Counted from the stretch's first letter, positions 33,453 to 41,745 are shown. The stretch: 64,000 bases of DNA from Salarchaeum japonicum (GCF_020614395.1 NZ_CP085324.1:1245564-1309563), one strand, 5' to 3'. Made by a program: numbers and translations. Notes: generated by a model not told the origin, from the letters alone.

Positions 33453-34448
33453 TTAGGTGCCGACGAGCCGGCACCACGTCCCGGAGCCGTCGCCCCGCAA
33501 CTGGCAGATGGCGGCGAGGACGACGGCGGCGCTGACGAGGAACGCGGAGCCGAAGATGAGCGCGGTACTCAGCGTGTTGAGCAGTTCGACGCCGTAGACC
33601 GACCCGAGCTTGTTCGACGCGACGGCGAGACTCCCCGCGAGCAGCATCGCGGCGAAGTAGCCCTTGATGTCGTCCTCGTCCACGAGGTTCGTCGCGCCGG
33701 CTCCGACGCGCGCGCCGAGCGCGCTCCCGAGGAGGAGGAACGCGACCACGGGAAGCGCGACCGACCCGGACTGCGCGTACGTGAACGCGCCGAACGCGCC
33801 CGAAATCGTGATCTGGAGGATGTCGGTTCCGACGGCGATGGCCGCGGGAACGCCGAGGCCGTACATCATCGCGGGCATCAGGAGGAACCCGCCGCCCACG
33901 CCGAGGAAGCCCGAGAGGACGCCGATGACGAGACCGACCGCGAAGACGATGACGCCGGAGACGCGAACGTCCCCGCGGAACGTCACCATCGGCGGGATGT
34001 GGACGGACTGCACGCGGTCTGCGAGCGCGTGTCCGTCGTCGTCGGTCGCGGACGAGCGCGCGTCGCGGAGCGTGAACGCGCCCACGGTCGCGAGCAGGCC
34101 GACGTACGCGACGTTGATGATGAGGTCGGCCCTGCCGGTGGCTTCGAGGAAGAACACGACGCTCTTCCCGGCTTCGATGCCGATGGTCATCGCGGCGGTC
34201 ATGATGGCCGCGAGCTTGTAGTCCACCTGGCCGTGGTCGCGGTGGCGGAGCGCGCCGATGACGCTCGTCCCGAACACGAACGCGAGGCCGCTTCCGACGG
34301 CGACCGTCGAGGGGTAGCCCATCACGAGCAGCGCGGGCGTGACGAGGAACGACCCGCCCATGCCGAAGAACCCGAAGAGGGTGCCGATGAGCAGGCCGAA
34401 CCCGACGAACACGGCGACCATCGCGAGGCTCATTCCGAGAATCGCCAT
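33453..34448 (-). CDS. TauE/SafE family sulfite/sulfur-anion transporter
   Basis: The protein has 331 residues and about eight to nine membrane helices in two halves, each with the family glycine motif: GLLIGTLFGFFGMGGSFLVTPAL near residue 20 and GVLSGFLGVGGGFLLMPAM near 170. TauE/SafE proteins export sulfite or sulfonates or import sulfur oxyanions. The ATG lies just past the stop of a 49-residue DUF7512-like gene, typical of halophiles. The sulfur context supports handling of sulfite or thiosulfate made by the rhodanese-MBL enzyme. Direction of transport unknown. Confidence 0.86.
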   Translation of the reverse strand: MAILGMSLAMVAVFVGFGLLIGTLFGFFGMGGSFLVTPALLVMGYPSTVAVGSGLAFVFGTSVIGALRHRDHGQVDYKLAAIMTAAMTIGIEAGKSVVFFLEATGRADLIINVAYVGLLATVGAFTLRDARSSATDDDGHALADRVQSVHIPPMVTFRGDVRVSGVIVFAVGLVIGVLSGFLGVGGGFLLMPAMMYGLGVPAAIAVGTDILQITISGAFGAFTYAQSGSVALPVVAFLLLGSALGARVGAGATNLVDEDDIKGYFAAMLLAGSLAVASNKLGSVYGVELLNTLSTALIFGSAFLVSAAVVLAAICQLRGDGSGTWCRLVGT

Positions 34449-34450
34449 CG

Positions 34451-34600
34451 TCAGTCACCTCCGAGGGCGTCGAGGACGCTCGCGCCGACGGTTTCGCTGA
34501 GCGCGCCGTACGCGAGGTAGAGTGCGATGGCTTCCGCGAGGACGGTGCCGACGGTGAGTCCGGCCTGCACCGACCCGCTCACGGATTCGAGGCCGACCAT
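34451..34600 (-). CDS. DUF7512-like small membrane protein
   Basis: The protein has 49 residues, from the ATG at 34598-34600 to a TGA at 34451-34453, two bases before the TauE/SafE start. It has one membrane helix (about residues 12-32, QAGLTVGTVLAEAIALYLAY) and an Ala/Gly/Val-rich tail. A tiny protein of this kind regularly precedes TauE/SafE genes in halophiles, and may be a subunit or stabiliser. The upstream in-frame ATG at 34615 runs straight into a stop, so this start is certain for the frame. Confidence 0.7.
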   Translation of the reverse strand: MVGLESVSGSVQAGLTVGTVLAEAIALYLAYGALSETVGASVLDALGGD

Positions 34601-34643
34601 CTCACGCACCCCCCATACTCGTGTCCTGGTGTGCTAATACTAT

Positions 34644-34653
34644 ACAATACTGT
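34644..34653 (-). promoter_or_regulatory. ACAATACTGT element upstream of DUF7512/TauE
   Basis: ACAATACTGT, identical to the copy before the HTH regulator, starting 44 bases before the ATG at 34600. A TATA-like TAGTATTAGC lies between. Confidence 0.6.
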
Positions 34654-34693
34654 CGGCGGTTCCGTGTTCCGAGTGGGTTCGAAGACATGACGG

Positions 34694-35146
34694 TTAGTTC
34701 CCCTCCGTGGTGCTGGCGAGGCGTGACCGGGCGTACCCCTGGGCGTACGCGCCGACGAACATCCCGGCGATGGCCCAGAGGATGACGTAGTTTCCGACGC
34801 CGAAGCTCGCGTACGCCGCGCCGGGGCAGATGCCGGAGATTCCCCAGCCGACGCCGAATATCGCGCCGCCCACGACGACGTTGCGGTCGAACTCCTTCAC
34901 GCGGCGCGTGTACTCGGTCGCGGTGAGCGGCGCGCGGTCGAGGTATCGGGTCGCCACGGCGAACGTGACGCCGGTGACGACGGCGGCCCCGCCCATCACG
35001 AACAGGAGGCCGAAGTCCTCGAACTGGAGGAAGTCGAGGACGACTTCCGGGCGCGCCATCCCGCTGACGGCGAGTCCGAGCCCGAACACCAGCCCGCCGA
35101 CGAAGATGACGGGGAGGAACAGCGGGCTCTGCGCGTCGTCGCTCAC
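34694..35146 (-). CDS. YeeE/YedE family sulfur transporter, second half (DUF6691 type)
   Basis: The protein has 150 residues from a GTG at 35144-35146 that overlaps the preceding stop (GTGA). It has four to five membrane helices; FGVGWGISGICPGAAYAS (about 95-112) holds the family's conserved Cys in a glycine-rich loop. With the gene before it, it forms a split YeeE/YedE (thiosulfate-uptake TsuA-like) transporter. Last gene of a three-gene operon with the rhodanese-MBL enzyme. Confidence 0.82.
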   Translation of the reverse strand: MSDDAQSPLFLPVIFVGGLVFGLGLAVSGMARPEVVLDFLQFEDFGLLFVMGGAAVVTGVTFAVATRYLDRAPLTATEYTRRVKEFDRNVVVGGAIFGVGWGISGICPGAAYASFGVGNYVILWAIAGMFVGAYAQGYARSRLASTTEGN

Positions 35147-35643
35147 GGCGACACCCCCACGGCCTGCACGAGCTGTGCGGTGCCGATGGCGAAGGTCATG
35201 AACGTCGCGACGTTCGCGAGCGAGGTGTTCGAGAGCGAGCCGACGCCGCAGACGCCGTGCCCTGACGTGCAGCCCTTCCCGAGACGGGTGCCGATACCCA
35301 CCAGAACGCCGCCGCCGAGCAGCCGCCACCACTGGACGTCCGTCGTCCAGATGCCGGGGTCGGGCGCGAGCGCGAACCCCCAGACGGCCGCGCCGGCGAC
35401 GATGCCGAGCGTGAACACGACCCGCCAGTCGCGCGACTGGACGTACGTGAAGCGGTTGAACCGCTCGACGCGAGAGACGTAGGAGAGCGTGGATTCGAGG
35501 AACGTGCTCGCGCCCGCGATGATGCCAGTCGCGAGGTAGATGACTGCCGCGCCGAGGCCGACGAGGAGGCCGCCGACGAGGTACGGGAGTACCCCGCGCG
35601 GGAAGAGCGAGTCGGCCGCGAGCAGGGGTGTGAGGGCGTCCAT
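35143..35643 (-). CDS. YeeE/YedE family sulfur transporter, first half
   Basis: The protein has 166 residues with about four helices. GIGTRLGKGCTSGHGVCGVGSLS (about 113-135) is the signature of YeeE/YedE/TsuA proteins; the Cys relays thiosulfate or sulfane sulfur through the membrane. It follows the rhodanese-MBL stop by two bases and overlaps the next half-transporter gene, so the three are one operon. Together they could import thiosulfate or persulfide for the sulfur enzymes. Confidence 0.84.
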   Translation of the reverse strand: MDALTPLLAADSLFPRGVLPYLVGGLLVGLGAAVIYLATGIIAGASTFLESTLSYVSRVERFNRFTYVQSRDWRVVFTLGIVAGAAVWGFALAPDPGIWTTDVQWWRLLGGGVLVGIGTRLGKGCTSGHGVCGVGSLSNTSLANVATFMTFAIGTAQLVQAVGVSP

Positions 35644-35645
35644 CG

Positions 35646-36815
35646 TCAGTTAGTCAGCGCCTCCTCGCTCGCGGCGCAGTTGTTCGGGCCGAGTTCGAGT
35701 TCGAACGCCTCCTCGTCGTCGGGCGACTGCTGGCCGAGGTTCGCGGCGATGATGTCCTCGTAGTTCGCCGGCTGTGGCGGCATGTCCGAAACGATGAACT
35801 CGACGAACTCGTCTTCGGCCATCGTGAGCGCGTCCATGCGCTCGGTGAGGTCGCCGAGGGTCGCGGTGTAGGTGCCGTCGTCGTTCGTGCTCGCGGCGTC
35901 GCTGAAGTGCGCGGGCGCGACGACCGTGTCGCCGGGCCGCGAGAGCACCGACGCGTGGAGGCTGTCGTGGAGGGTGCGCGCGGCGTCCCGCGCGGCCTCG
36001 GGGTCTTCGAGGTCGGGGCGCGCGACGCTCTCCGTGAACAGGCCGTCACCCGTGAACAGCACCGAATCGACCGCGTACGCGGTCATGCCGGTGGTGTGTC
36101 CGGGCGTGGCGACGACGTCGAGTGCGGTGTTCCCGAGGGAGAGGCTGTCGCCGTCCGCGACTGTCTCGTAGGGCTGGTCGTACTTCACGCCGCGCTCGAC
36201 GGCCGCCGCGGGGAGGATGGCCGTCGCGTCGGTGTCGGCGGCGAGGTCGCGGAGGCCGGAGACGTGGTCGGCGTGGATGTGCGTGTCGAGGACGTACTCG
36301 ATGTCCGCGCCGAACGCGCGTGCGTCCTGCACGTACTGCTCGGTGAACGCGCGGAGCGGGTCGATGACCGCCGCGTCGCCGTCGGAGACGACGAGGTAGG
36401 CGAGACAGCCGCTGGACGGCCGCTGGTACTGGACGACGGTCGTGTCGGCGTCCAGGTCGAGTTCCCGGTACTCGTAGATGCGCGCCCAGCCGTTCATGCC
36501 GCGTTCGAGGTGTTCGACGTCGTATCCCTCGTCTTCGAGGTTCTCGGCGACGAGTTCGCTCGACCCGCCCTTCGCGCAGAGCGCGGTGATGCGGCGGTCG
36601 TCGGGAAGCTGGTCGTGGAGGGCGTCCGGGATGCCGTCGAGCAGTTCGAAGTAGGGGTAGTTGACGATATCGACGTTCTCGCCGTCGATGTGCCACTCCT
36701 CGAAGTCGCCCTCGGCGCGTGCGTCGAGGATGAACACGTCCTCGCCGTCGTCGATGCGCGCTTTCAGGTCGGTCGGCGTGACTGCGTCGATCGCTCCGTC
36801 GTCGTTCTCGGTCAT
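35646..36815 (-). CDS. Rhodanese-metallo-beta-lactamase fusion (persulfide dioxygenase-like)
   Basis: The protein has 389 residues from the ATG at 36813-36815. Residues 10-110 are a rhodanese domain: VFILDARAEGDFEEWHIDGE and the active-site loop ALCAKGGSSELVA with catalytic Cys near 80. Residues 125-375 are an MBL domain with TAYLVV-type start, metal motif THIHADH near 195, ATPGHTTGM, FTGDGLF and a terminal APAHF. This matches ETHE1/CstB-type persulfide dioxygenases, which oxidise sulfane sulfur to sulfite or thiosulfate, but here rhodanese comes first, whereas CstB and Blr types carry it at the C-terminus. A TATA-like CTTATTTGC sits about 28 bases upstream. Confidence 0.83.
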   Translation of the reverse strand: MTENDDGAIDAVTPTDLKARIDDGEDVFILDARAEGDFEEWHIDGENVDIVNYPYFELLDGIPDALHDQLPDDRRITALCAKGGSSELVAENLEDEGYDVEHLERGMNGWARIYEYRELDLDADTTVVQYQRPSSGCLAYLVVSDGDAAVIDPLRAFTEQYVQDARAFGADIEYVLDTHIHADHVSGLRDLAADTDATAILPAAAVERGVKYDQPYETVADGDSLSLGNTALDVVATPGHTTGMTAYAVDSVLFTGDGLFTESVARPDLEDPEAARDAARTLHDSLHASVLSRPGDTVVAPAHFSDAASTNDDGTYTATLGDLTERMDALTMAEDEFVEFIVSDMPPQPANYEDIIAANLGQQSPDDEEAFELELGPNNCAASEEALTN

Positions 36816-36840
36816 CTTCACGCTCCCCTATCGACTGCTC

Positions 36841-37004
36841 GCAAATAAGACTTTGTATAGTAATTCATCTTCTGCACAACATTGTTCTGCCGTAATACGC
36901 TTTAATGCGGCCGTTAGACGTATCCATCGCCATGGATGCAAGTAGTGTATTGTCCTATACGTGGATTACTACCGGTACGTTTTTCTAAGGCCGCACAATA
37001 TTGG
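36841..37004. promoter_or_regulatory. Divergent promoter region of rhodanese-MBL and tusA units
   Basis: This region holds the TATA of the minus-strand operon (CTTATTTGC, about 36841-36850) and several copies of the sulfur-cluster element: GCACAACATTGTTC at 36874-36887, GTATTGTCC at 36947-36955, and GCACAATATTGG at 36993-37004. The last overlaps the position of the tusA TATA box (18-29 bases before its ATG), so binding there would block transcription. No gene is seen in it. Confidence 0.55.
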
Positions 37005-37021
37005 GGAGTGAAGTCAAAACC

Positions 37022-37264
37022 ATGACGCAGTACGAAGTCACAGAGACGCTCGACGTGAAAGGACAGAACTGCCCCATGCCCGTCGTCAAGACGAAGCAGG
37101 CTACCGACCAGCTGGCCGAGGGGGACGTGCTCGAAGTACTCGCCACCGACCCGGGGAGCATGAGCGACCTCGGCGGCTGGGCCGACACGACCGACGGCGT
37201 CGAACTCCTCGACCAGCAAGCGGGCGACGACGTGTACACGCACTACGTCCGCAAGACGGAGTGA
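37022..37264 (+). CDS. tusA: TusA family sulfurtransferase
   Basis: The protein has 80 residues from the ATG at 37022. The sulfur-carrying motif is GQNCPMPVVKTKQA (Cys near residue 15, CPxP), then the beta-alpha fold EVLATDPGSMSDLGGWADTT. TusA proteins shuttle persulfide sulfur. The DsrE-like gene begins two bases after its TGA, matching the tusA-dsrE pairs of sulfur-oxidising organisms. Its promoter carries an ACAATATT element. Confidence 0.9.
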   Translation: MTQYEVTETLDVKGQNCPMPVVKTKQATDQLAEGDVLEVLATDPGSMSDLGGWADTTDGVELLDQQAGDDVYTHYVRKTE

Positions 37265-37266
37265 CG

Positions 37267-37833
37267 ATGAGCACGGACACGCCCGACACGCCGGCGGACG
37301 ACGCGCCCTCGCGTGCGGAACTCGCCGCGCGCATCGACGAACTCGAACGACAACTCGCGGCGACAGACGACGGCCAGCGGAAGATGAGCATCATCGCGAC
37401 GAAGGGCACGCTCGACATGGCGTACCCGCCGCTCATCCTCGCCAGCACCGCCGCCGCGTTCGGCTACGAGGTCACGGTGTTCCACACGTTCTGGGGGCTC
37501 GACATCCTCCACGAGGAGCGCTCGAAAGACCTCAAGCTCAGCTCGGTCGGCAACCCCAACATGCCGGTTCCGAACGCGGTCGGCGCGCTCCCCGGGATGG
37601 ATCGCGTCACCACGAAGATGATGGAGCGACGCATCGCCGACAACGACACCGCCACCATCGAGGAACTCATCGACACCTCCCTCGACATGGGCGTCGAATT
37701 CCAGGCGTGCCAGATGACCATCGACCTCATGGACTACGACGAGGACGACTTCTACGACGGCGTGACGACCGGCGTCGGCGCTGCCACGGCCATCCAGGAC
37801 ATGGCCGACGCCGACATCCAGCTCCTGATATAG
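37267..37833 (+). CDS. DsrE/DsrF-like sulfur-relay protein
   Basis: The protein has 188 residues from the ATG at 37267. A helical N-terminus (coiled-coil-like, 10-40) precedes a DsrE fold: MSIIATKGTLDMAYPPLILASTA, GYEVTVFHTFWGLDIL, and the C-terminal EFQACQMTIDLM with the conserved Cys (about residue 149). This is the DsrE2-type membrane-associated branch seen beside TusA; it accepts and passes sulfane sulfur. Translationally linked to tusA. Confidence 0.86.
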   Translation: MSTDTPDTPADDAPSRAELAARIDELERQLAATDDGQRKMSIIATKGTLDMAYPPLILASTAAAFGYEVTVFHTFWGLDILHEERSKDLKLSSVGNPNMPVPNAVGALPGMDRVTTKMMERRIADNDTATIEELIDTSLDMGVEFQACQMTIDLMDYDEDDFYDGVTTGVGAATAIQDMADADIQLLI

Positions 37834-37906
37834 CCGCCGGACTTCCGCGACGCGTTCCATCCCGCCGGTCGCGCACCATCACGCACGACCCTTCGACCGA
37901 ACAGCG

Positions 37907-37941
37907 GCACAATACCTATTACCGATGCAGTTGTATTGTGC
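37907..37941 (+). promoter_or_regulatory. Operator of the DUF302 gene: 9-bp inverted repeats around the TATA box
   Basis: GCACAATAC (37907-37915) and GTATTGTGC (37933-37941) are perfect 9-bp inverted repeats with 17 bases between. The centre contains the TATA-like CCTATTAC about 26 bases before the ATG at 37945. A dimer or tetramer bound here would cover the whole core promoter, as expected for a repressor. The left arm is identical to the element before trxA. Confidence 0.72.
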
Positions 37942-37944
37942 AGT

Positions 37945-38340
37945 ATGTCCTATACTCTGGACAAACGTGTCGGCGGTGCGTTCGACGAAGTCGTCGAACA
38001 GACGATGGACGCCCTGTCCGAAGAGGAATTCGGCGTCCTCTGCGACATCGACGTCCAACAGACGTTCGCGGAGAAACTGGACGCCGAGTTCCGCCAGTAC
38101 CGAATCCTCGGTGCCTGCAACCCGCCGCTCGCCCGGGACGCCCTCGGCGAAGAACCGCAGGTCGGCGCGCTCCTCCCGTGTAACGTCGTCGTCTACGAGA
38201 CGGACGACGGCGACATCGGCGTGAGCGCCGTCGACCCCGAAGTCATGCTCTCCGTCGTCGACAACCCCGACCTGGACGGAATTGCGGCGGACGTGCGCGA
38301 ACGGTTCGAACGCGTCCTCGACGCGCTCCCCGACGCCTGA
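37945..38340 (+). CDS. DUF302 domain protein
   Basis: The protein has 131 residues from the ATG at 37945. The DUF302 fold is seen from YTLDKRVGGAFDEVVEQTMDAL, FGVLCDIDVQQTFAEKL, YRILGACNPPLARDAL and VGALLPCNVVVYE. Three Cys (about residues 35, 60 and 81) are well placed for metal or sulfur binding. DUF302 proteins are often encoded with thiosulfate, rhodanese or sulfur-oxidation genes, and one proposal is a sulfur-compound or haem-type sensor role; function is not settled. Its promoter has the clearest operator of this cluster. Confidence 0.85.
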   Translation: MSYTLDKRVGGAFDEVVEQTMDALSEEEFGVLCDIDVQQTFAEKLDAEFRQYRILGACNPPLARDALGEEPQVGALLPCNVVVYETDDGDIGVSAVDPEVMLSVVDNPDLDGIAADVRERFERVLDALPDA

Positions 38341-38469
38341 CCCCGCGACGACGCGCTCGACGCCGGTCTGCGTGTGGGATAGGTATTTACCGCCGCGGCG
38401 GCTACCTATCGTATCATCTGTTGGGTGCGTCCGCGGTTCGCTCGCGGCGCATCACCAGCGTGTCACACT

Positions 38470-38559
38470 ATGAGGTACGCGTCACTCGGTCAGTTCGTCC
38501 GCGGGTACGCCGCCGGTGTCGTCGAGAGCGGTGTCGTCGGTTCCGGGGCGTGCGCGTGA
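38470..38559 (+). CDS. Possible 29-codon upstream ORF coupled to the REC-PAS kinase
   Basis: ATG at 38470 opens 29 codons ending in a TGA (38557-38559) that overlaps the kinase ATG by one base (TGATG). The peptide has Gly/Val-rich sequence and one Cys. It may be a translational leader or chance; the region 38341-38469 otherwise shows no gene. A TATA-like TATCGTATCATC lies at about 38407-38418. Confidence 0.25.
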   Translation: MRYASLGQFVRGYAAGVVESGVVGSGACA

Positions 38560-40730
38560 TGTCCGAGTTGACGGCGTCCGCGGAGTCCACGTCCGAGATT
38601 CGAGTGTTGCACGTGGACGACGACCCGGCGCTCACCGACCTGGTCGCGACGGCGTTGGAGCGCGTGAACGACCGATTGGCGGTCACGACCGCGAACAGCG
38701 TCGATGCGGCGCTCGCGCTCGTGCGGGACGAACCGTTCGATTGCGTGGTGTCGGATTACGAGATGCCGGGGCGTACCGGCGTCGAGTTCCTCCGGACGCT
38801 CCGCGAGACGCATCCCCACGTGCCGTTCATCCTCTACACGGGAAAGGGGTCGGAGGAGGTCGCGAGCGACGCGATTACGGCGGGTGCGAGCGATTACATG
38901 CAGAAGGAAGCGGGTATCGACCACTACGGCGTGCTCGCGAACCGCATCGTGACGCTCGTGGAGCACGACCGCGCGGAAGCGACGATGAACGACGTCCAGC
39001 GATTGTTCTCCGAACTCGCGGACCGAACGACGGACGTGCTCTGGCTGTTCACGGCGGACTGGGCGGAGCTCGTGTTCGTCAACGACGCCTACGAGGACGT
39101 GTTCGGGCAGCCGACCGACGGTCTCGACGACGACGCGATGGGGTTCCTGGACGCGGTTCGGGAGCGCGACCGGCCGCGGCTCGAAGACGCGATGACGGCG
39201 CTCTCCGACGGCGTCTCGGTGGACATCGAGGTCGGCGTGGAGACGACGGACGAGGGGACGCGCGACCTCTGGATCAAGGGCGAGCCGATAACGGACGACG
39301 CGGGCACCGTGACGCACGTCGGCGGGTTCACGCGCGACATCACCGAGCGGAAGACGCGGGAGCGCGAACTCGAACGCTACGAGGCCTACCTCGAACGCTC
39401 CACGGACATCATCACCGTCCTCAACGCGGACGGCACCCTCAAGTACCAGAGTCCGTCCGTCACGCGCACCCTCGGGTACGAACCCGGCGAACTCGTCGGA
39501 CAGAACGGGTTCGACATCGTCCACCCCAACGACCGCCCCGGCCTCTTCGAGACCTTCCTCCAGCTCGTCGAAACCCCCGAGGACTCCGTCACCGCCGAGG
39601 GACGGTTCCGGACGGCGGACGGCGAGTGGCGGTGGCTGGAAGTCCGCGGCCGCAACCACCTCGACCATCCCGTCATCGAGGGCGTCATCACGAACAACCG
39701 CGACATCACCGAGCGCAAGCGACGCGAACGCGAACTCGCGCGGATGCGCGGCCTCCTCGAAAAAACCGAACACATCGCGGACGTCGCCGGCTGGGAGGTC
39801 GACGCCGAGACGATGGAGGTGTTCTGGACCGACCACCTCTTCGACCTCATCCGCGCCGACTACGACGACGAACCGACGATTGACGAAGCGCTCTCCATCT
39901 ACCACGAGGACGACCGTCCCGTCGTCGAGAACGCCATCGAGACCGCGCTCGCGGACGGCGAGCCCTTCGACGTCGAAGCCCGCTTCCACACTCCCTGCGG
40001 AGAACTCCGATGGCTCCGCATCCAGGGCGTCCCGATAGTCGAGGACGGCGCGGTCACCACCCTCCGCGGCGCGGTGCAGGACGTCACGGCGCAGAAGGAG
40101 AGCGAGCGCGAACTCACCCGGCAGAACGACCGCCTGGAGGAGTTCGCGAGCGTCGTCAGCCACGACCTCCGCAACCCCCTGACGGTCGCGGACGGCTACC
40201 TCGACCTCGCGCGCGAAACCGGCGACCCGGACGCCCTCGACAAGGTCGCTCACGCGCACGAACGCATGCACGACCTCATCGAGGACATCCTCGCGCTCGC
40301 CCGACAGGGCGACCGCGTGGACGCCGACACGCCCCTCGACCTCGCCGCCGTCATCGAGGACGCCTGGCGGAACGTCCCCACCGACGGCGCGACGCTCGAC
40401 ATCGCGACCACCGCGACGGTGTACGCCAACCGCGGCGTCCTCCAGCAACTCCTCGAAAACCTCTTCCGGAACGCCGTCGAGCACGGCGGCGACACAGTCA
40501 CCGTCAACGCCCACGACGCCACCATCACTATCGCGGACGACGGCCCCGGCATCCCCGAACACGAACGCGACCGCGTCTTCGAAACCGGCTACACCACCAC
40601 CGACACCGGCACCGGCTTCGGCCTCGCAATCGCCAGCCAGTGCGCGGACGCACACGGCTGGACGATTCGCGCCACCGAAAGCCCGGACGGCGGCGCGCAG
40701 TTCGAACTCACCAACGTCCACCTCGAATAA
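38559..40730 (+). CDS. REC-PAS3 hybrid histidine kinase
   Basis: The protein has 723 residues. Residues 15-135 are a receiver: RVLHVDDDPALTDLV, phospho-acceptor CVVSDYEMPGRTG, and ILYTGKGSEEVA with the conserved Lys. Three PAS domains follow (about 155-275, 285-400 and 410-525), each ending in DITERK or VQDVTAQK. The transmitter has the H-box FASVVSHDLRNPL (His about 540), N-box NLFRNAVEHG, DDGPGIP and GTGFGLAIA. It is a soluble, haloarchaeal-type kinase whose receiver may be input. Partners are unknown. Two relatives with the same layout occur at 45822 and 59402. Confidence 0.86.
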   Translation: MSELTASAESTSEIRVLHVDDDPALTDLVATALERVNDRLAVTTANSVDAALALVRDEPFDCVVSDYEMPGRTGVEFLRTLRETHPHVPFILYTGKGSEEVASDAITAGASDYMQKEAGIDHYGVLANRIVTLVEHDRAEATMNDVQRLFSELADRTTDVLWLFTADWAELVFVNDAYEDVFGQPTDGLDDDAMGFLDAVRERDRPRLEDAMTALSDGVSVDIEVGVETTDEGTRDLWIKGEPITDDAGTVTHVGGFTRDITERKTRERELERYEAYLERSTDIITVLNADGTLKYQSPSVTRTLGYEPGELVGQNGFDIVHPNDRPGLFETFLQLVETPEDSVTAEGRFRTADGEWRWLEVRGRNHLDHPVIEGVITNNRDITERKRRERELARMRGLLEKTEHIADVAGWEVDAETMEVFWTDHLFDLIRADYDDEPTIDEALSIYHEDDRPVVENAIETALADGEPFDVEARFHTPCGELRWLRIQGVPIVEDGAVTTLRGAVQDVTAQKESERELTRQNDRLEEFASVVSHDLRNPLTVADGYLDLARETGDPDALDKVAHAHERMHDLIEDILALARQGDRVDADTPLDLAAVIEDAWRNVPTDGATLDIATTATVYANRGVLQQLLENLFRNAVEHGGDTVTVNAHDATITIADDGPGIPEHERDRVFETGYTTTDTGTGFGLAIASQCADAHGWTIRATESPDGGAQFELTNVHLE

Positions 40731-40805
40731 CGCCCGCGCGCCGACACGCCTCCGGAACAGTTCACCGAGCGAGGGCTTTTGCGGGTGGCGCTCACATGGC
40801 CGCGC

Positions 40806-41219
40806 ATGGCCTTCACGTCGTTACGCGCGCTCCTCTTCGGGCCGACACCCGAACGGACGCGGCGGTGGAGTCTGCTCGTCGCGCTCGTGTTCGCCGGGTC
40901 GCTCCTCTACTTCGCGGCCGTGAACGCGTTCACCGGCTACGAGTGGCCCGTCCACCTCGCGCTCGTCGTCGCGCAAGCCTACGCCACGGGGGCGCTCGTC
41001 GTGAGCTGGGGCGTGGCGTTCGCGGCCGTCTGCGGCCTCGTACTGAACTACGGCGGCATCGGCGTTACTGGCGCGCTACCGAGCCTCCCGCGGCTTCTCG
41101 GCCTGGCTCTCGTCGCCGGCTGTCTCGCCGCGCTCACCGTCGGCACCCTCGGGTTCGCAGTCGGCGCGACACTCCGACGTGTCTCTGGATACCGCTTCGA
41201 ACCTCTTAGCCCTCGTTGA
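40806..41219 (+). CDS. Small integral membrane protein
   Basis: The protein has 137 residues and four hydrophobic helices (about 22-42, 48-68, 73-90 and 104-128). An SLRALLFGPTPERTRRW start and a basic C-terminal tail put both ends inside. I do not recognise the family. It lies 37 bases before a lipoprotein gene and could be co-transcribed. Confidence 0.65.
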   Translation: MAFTSLRALLFGPTPERTRRWSLLVALVFAGSLLYFAAVNAFTGYEWPVHLALVVAQAYATGALVVSWGVAFAAVCGLVLNYGGIGVTGALPSLPRLLGLALVAGCLAALTVGTLGFAVGATLRRVSGYRFEPLSPR

Positions 41220-41256
41220 TGTGACTTTTATCACGTTCCAGATACGACGGCCGGTA

Positions 41257-41679
41257 ATGGAGAGACGGGACTTCGTGTGCGCTCTCGGGAGCGGTGGCGT
41301 GCTCGGACTCGCGGGGTGTTCGCGGCTTCGGAGCGCGCCCGAGGAGGTTCGGATTCGCCGTATCGGCGTCTACAATTTCCGGCCGGACGCGCAGACCGTC
41401 ACCGTCGTGGTTTCCGCGGACGACGCCGTGGCGTGCTGGAAGACGGTTTCAGTGCCTGGGGACGCAGAACGCGTACTCGAAGACGTGACCGTGGAACCGA
41501 ACCGGTACACTGTCCTCGCTCACGGCCCCGTCGGAACCGACCGCGTTCTCGACACACCGGAGATTCTCGACCGGGGCACGCCGCCCGGGGACGCGCCCCA
41601 CGATATCGCGCTGGCCGTGGCGCTCCGCGCTGACGGCGCGTTCAGCGTCTCCGTCGAATTCGACGGCGCGCGCGAGTAG
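41257..41679 (+). CDS. Small lipoprotein of unknown function
   Basis: The protein has 140 residues from the ATG at 41257. The signal MERRDFVCALGSGGVLGLAG is followed by the lipobox Cys (about 21). The mature part is a single beta-rich domain: RIRRIGVYNFRPDAQTVTVVVSADD, VEPNRYTVLAHGP and a last strand ALRADGAFSVSVEFD. Similar immunoglobulin-like lipoproteins are widespread in halophiles. TATA-like CTTTTATCAC lies about 28 bases upstream, so the gene has its own promoter. Confidence 0.7.
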   Translation: MERRDFVCALGSGGVLGLAGCSRLRSAPEEVRIRRIGVYNFRPDAQTVTVVVSADDAVACWKTVSVPGDAERVLEDVTVEPNRYTVLAHGPVGTDRVLDTPEILDRGTPPGDAPHDIALAVALRADGAFSVSVEFDGARE

Positions 41680-41745
41680 TCGGGAGGGTCGCTGTCTGAA
41701 CTCGACCCCGGAGCGTTTTTGCACGTCGTCCGCGGACTGGCGGAC

